From Pedobacter sp. WC2423 (GTDB lineage Bacteria > Bacteroidota > Bacteroidia > Sphingobacteriales > Sphingobacteriaceae): a stretch of 64,000 bases of DNA. The stretch spans positions 5,332,001 to 5,396,000 of the forward strand of contig NZ_CP162005.1 of the NCBI RefSeq assembly GCF_040822065.1, written 5' to 3'. The notes under the pieces were generated by a model. It had not been told where the DNA came from, did not search any database, and saw nothing but the letters and a program-made list of their open reading frames with translations. Within the stretch, counting starts at the first letter, position 1. Each line of letters begins with the position of its first letter. This document shows positions 63,886 to 64,000 of this stretch, one piece after another. The translations under genes and the position numbers were made by a program.

Positions 63886-64000
63886 ATGGTATTTGAAACT
63901 ATGAAATCACGGTCTCTTGTTTCCAGAAATTCCTTTATAATTATATTTTTATCTGCACAGATCTTTGTATTCAATATTGCTTTATTGTTCACTATGATCT
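63886..64000 (+). CDS. N-terminal part of a membrane protein gene, truncated by the window
   Basis: An open frame from ATG 63886 (or ATG 63901, MKSRSLVSRNSFII) continues to the window edge. It codes a hydrophobic helix (FIIIFLSAQIFVFNIALLFT). Only about 38 residues are visible, so no family can be named. Confidence 0.5.
   Translation, partial: MVFETMKSRSLVSRNSFIIIFLSAQIFVFNIALLFTMI

Overview
The window is chromosomal DNA from a member of the Bacteroidota, most likely a Pedobacter-like Sphingobacteriaceae. Supporting signs are moderately AT-rich coding DNA, few Shine-Dalgarno sequences, Bacteroidota-type promoter boxes (TAnnTTTG, once with TTG exactly 19 nt upstream), lineage-restricted families (DUF4290, DUF3822), a CarboxypepD_reg outer-membrane protein, and a queuine transferase without its zinc cysteines. 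No rRNA, tRNA or CRISPR was recognised. Genus-level assignment is inference.

Layout. 1-8.4 kb: housekeeping genes (lptF/G-like partial, tgt, a GT2 glycosyltransferase, rsmG, dprA, cystathionine beta-synthase, a GT39 membrane glycosyltransferase). 8.4-13.5 kb: murA (active-site Cys replaced by Asp), a DUF4290 gene, a UvrD/PcrA helicase, and a small gene divergent from an XRE regulator across a perfect palindrome. 13.6-19.2 kb: M20 peptidase, GH25 lysozyme-like protein, GNAT acetyltransferase beside a decayed pirin remnant, DUF255 thioredoxin-like protein, SlyD-type isomerase. 19.2-20.6 kb: an IS3-family element in the apex of a terminator hairpin.

20.6-26.5 kb is a probable metal (zinc) homeostasis block. 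A Fur-family regulator, a DUF3299-like exported protein, an FtsX-like permease with a His-rich loop and its ATPase form one operon. It diverges from a COG0523 metallochaperone GTPase. Both promoters carry palindromes with the same core TGCAA-N5-TTGCA, and the core recurs twice before a secreted esterase gene, suggesting one Zur-like regulon.

26.5-37.6 kb: two paralogous polysaccharide-deacetylase lipoproteins in opposite orientation flank an ABC-F ATPase, a nitroreductase, a GreA-like protein and an AT-rich accessory segment (secreted protein, large outer-membrane barrel, second IS3-family element, again inside a terminator hairpin). A small outer-membrane barrel follows. 37.6-45.8 kb: a GH130 enzyme tail-to-tail with two GT4 glycosyltransferases (one fused to a toroid-like domain), then clpB. 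46-51.1 kb: EamA transporter, secreted endonuclease-like protein, a 49-nt perfect palindrome, then an NAD-salvage cluster (NrtR-like regulator, PRPP-synthetase homologue, nicotinamide phosphoribosyltransferase) with two matching operator sites. 51-56.4 kb: SRPBCC protein, pyrE, NUDIX, coaD, rsmD, DUF3822, RecD-like helicase. 56.4-64 kb: small proteins, class II cAMP phosphodiesterase, CarboxypepD_reg-like protein, exported acetolactate decarboxylase, two tandem PqiA-like membrane proteins, an AraC regulator and the start of a membrane-protein gene.

The best candidates for follow-up are the shared zinc-type operator, the NrtR-Prs-Nampt cluster, the preference of two IS3-family elements for terminator loops, and the GH130/GT4 glycan cluster.
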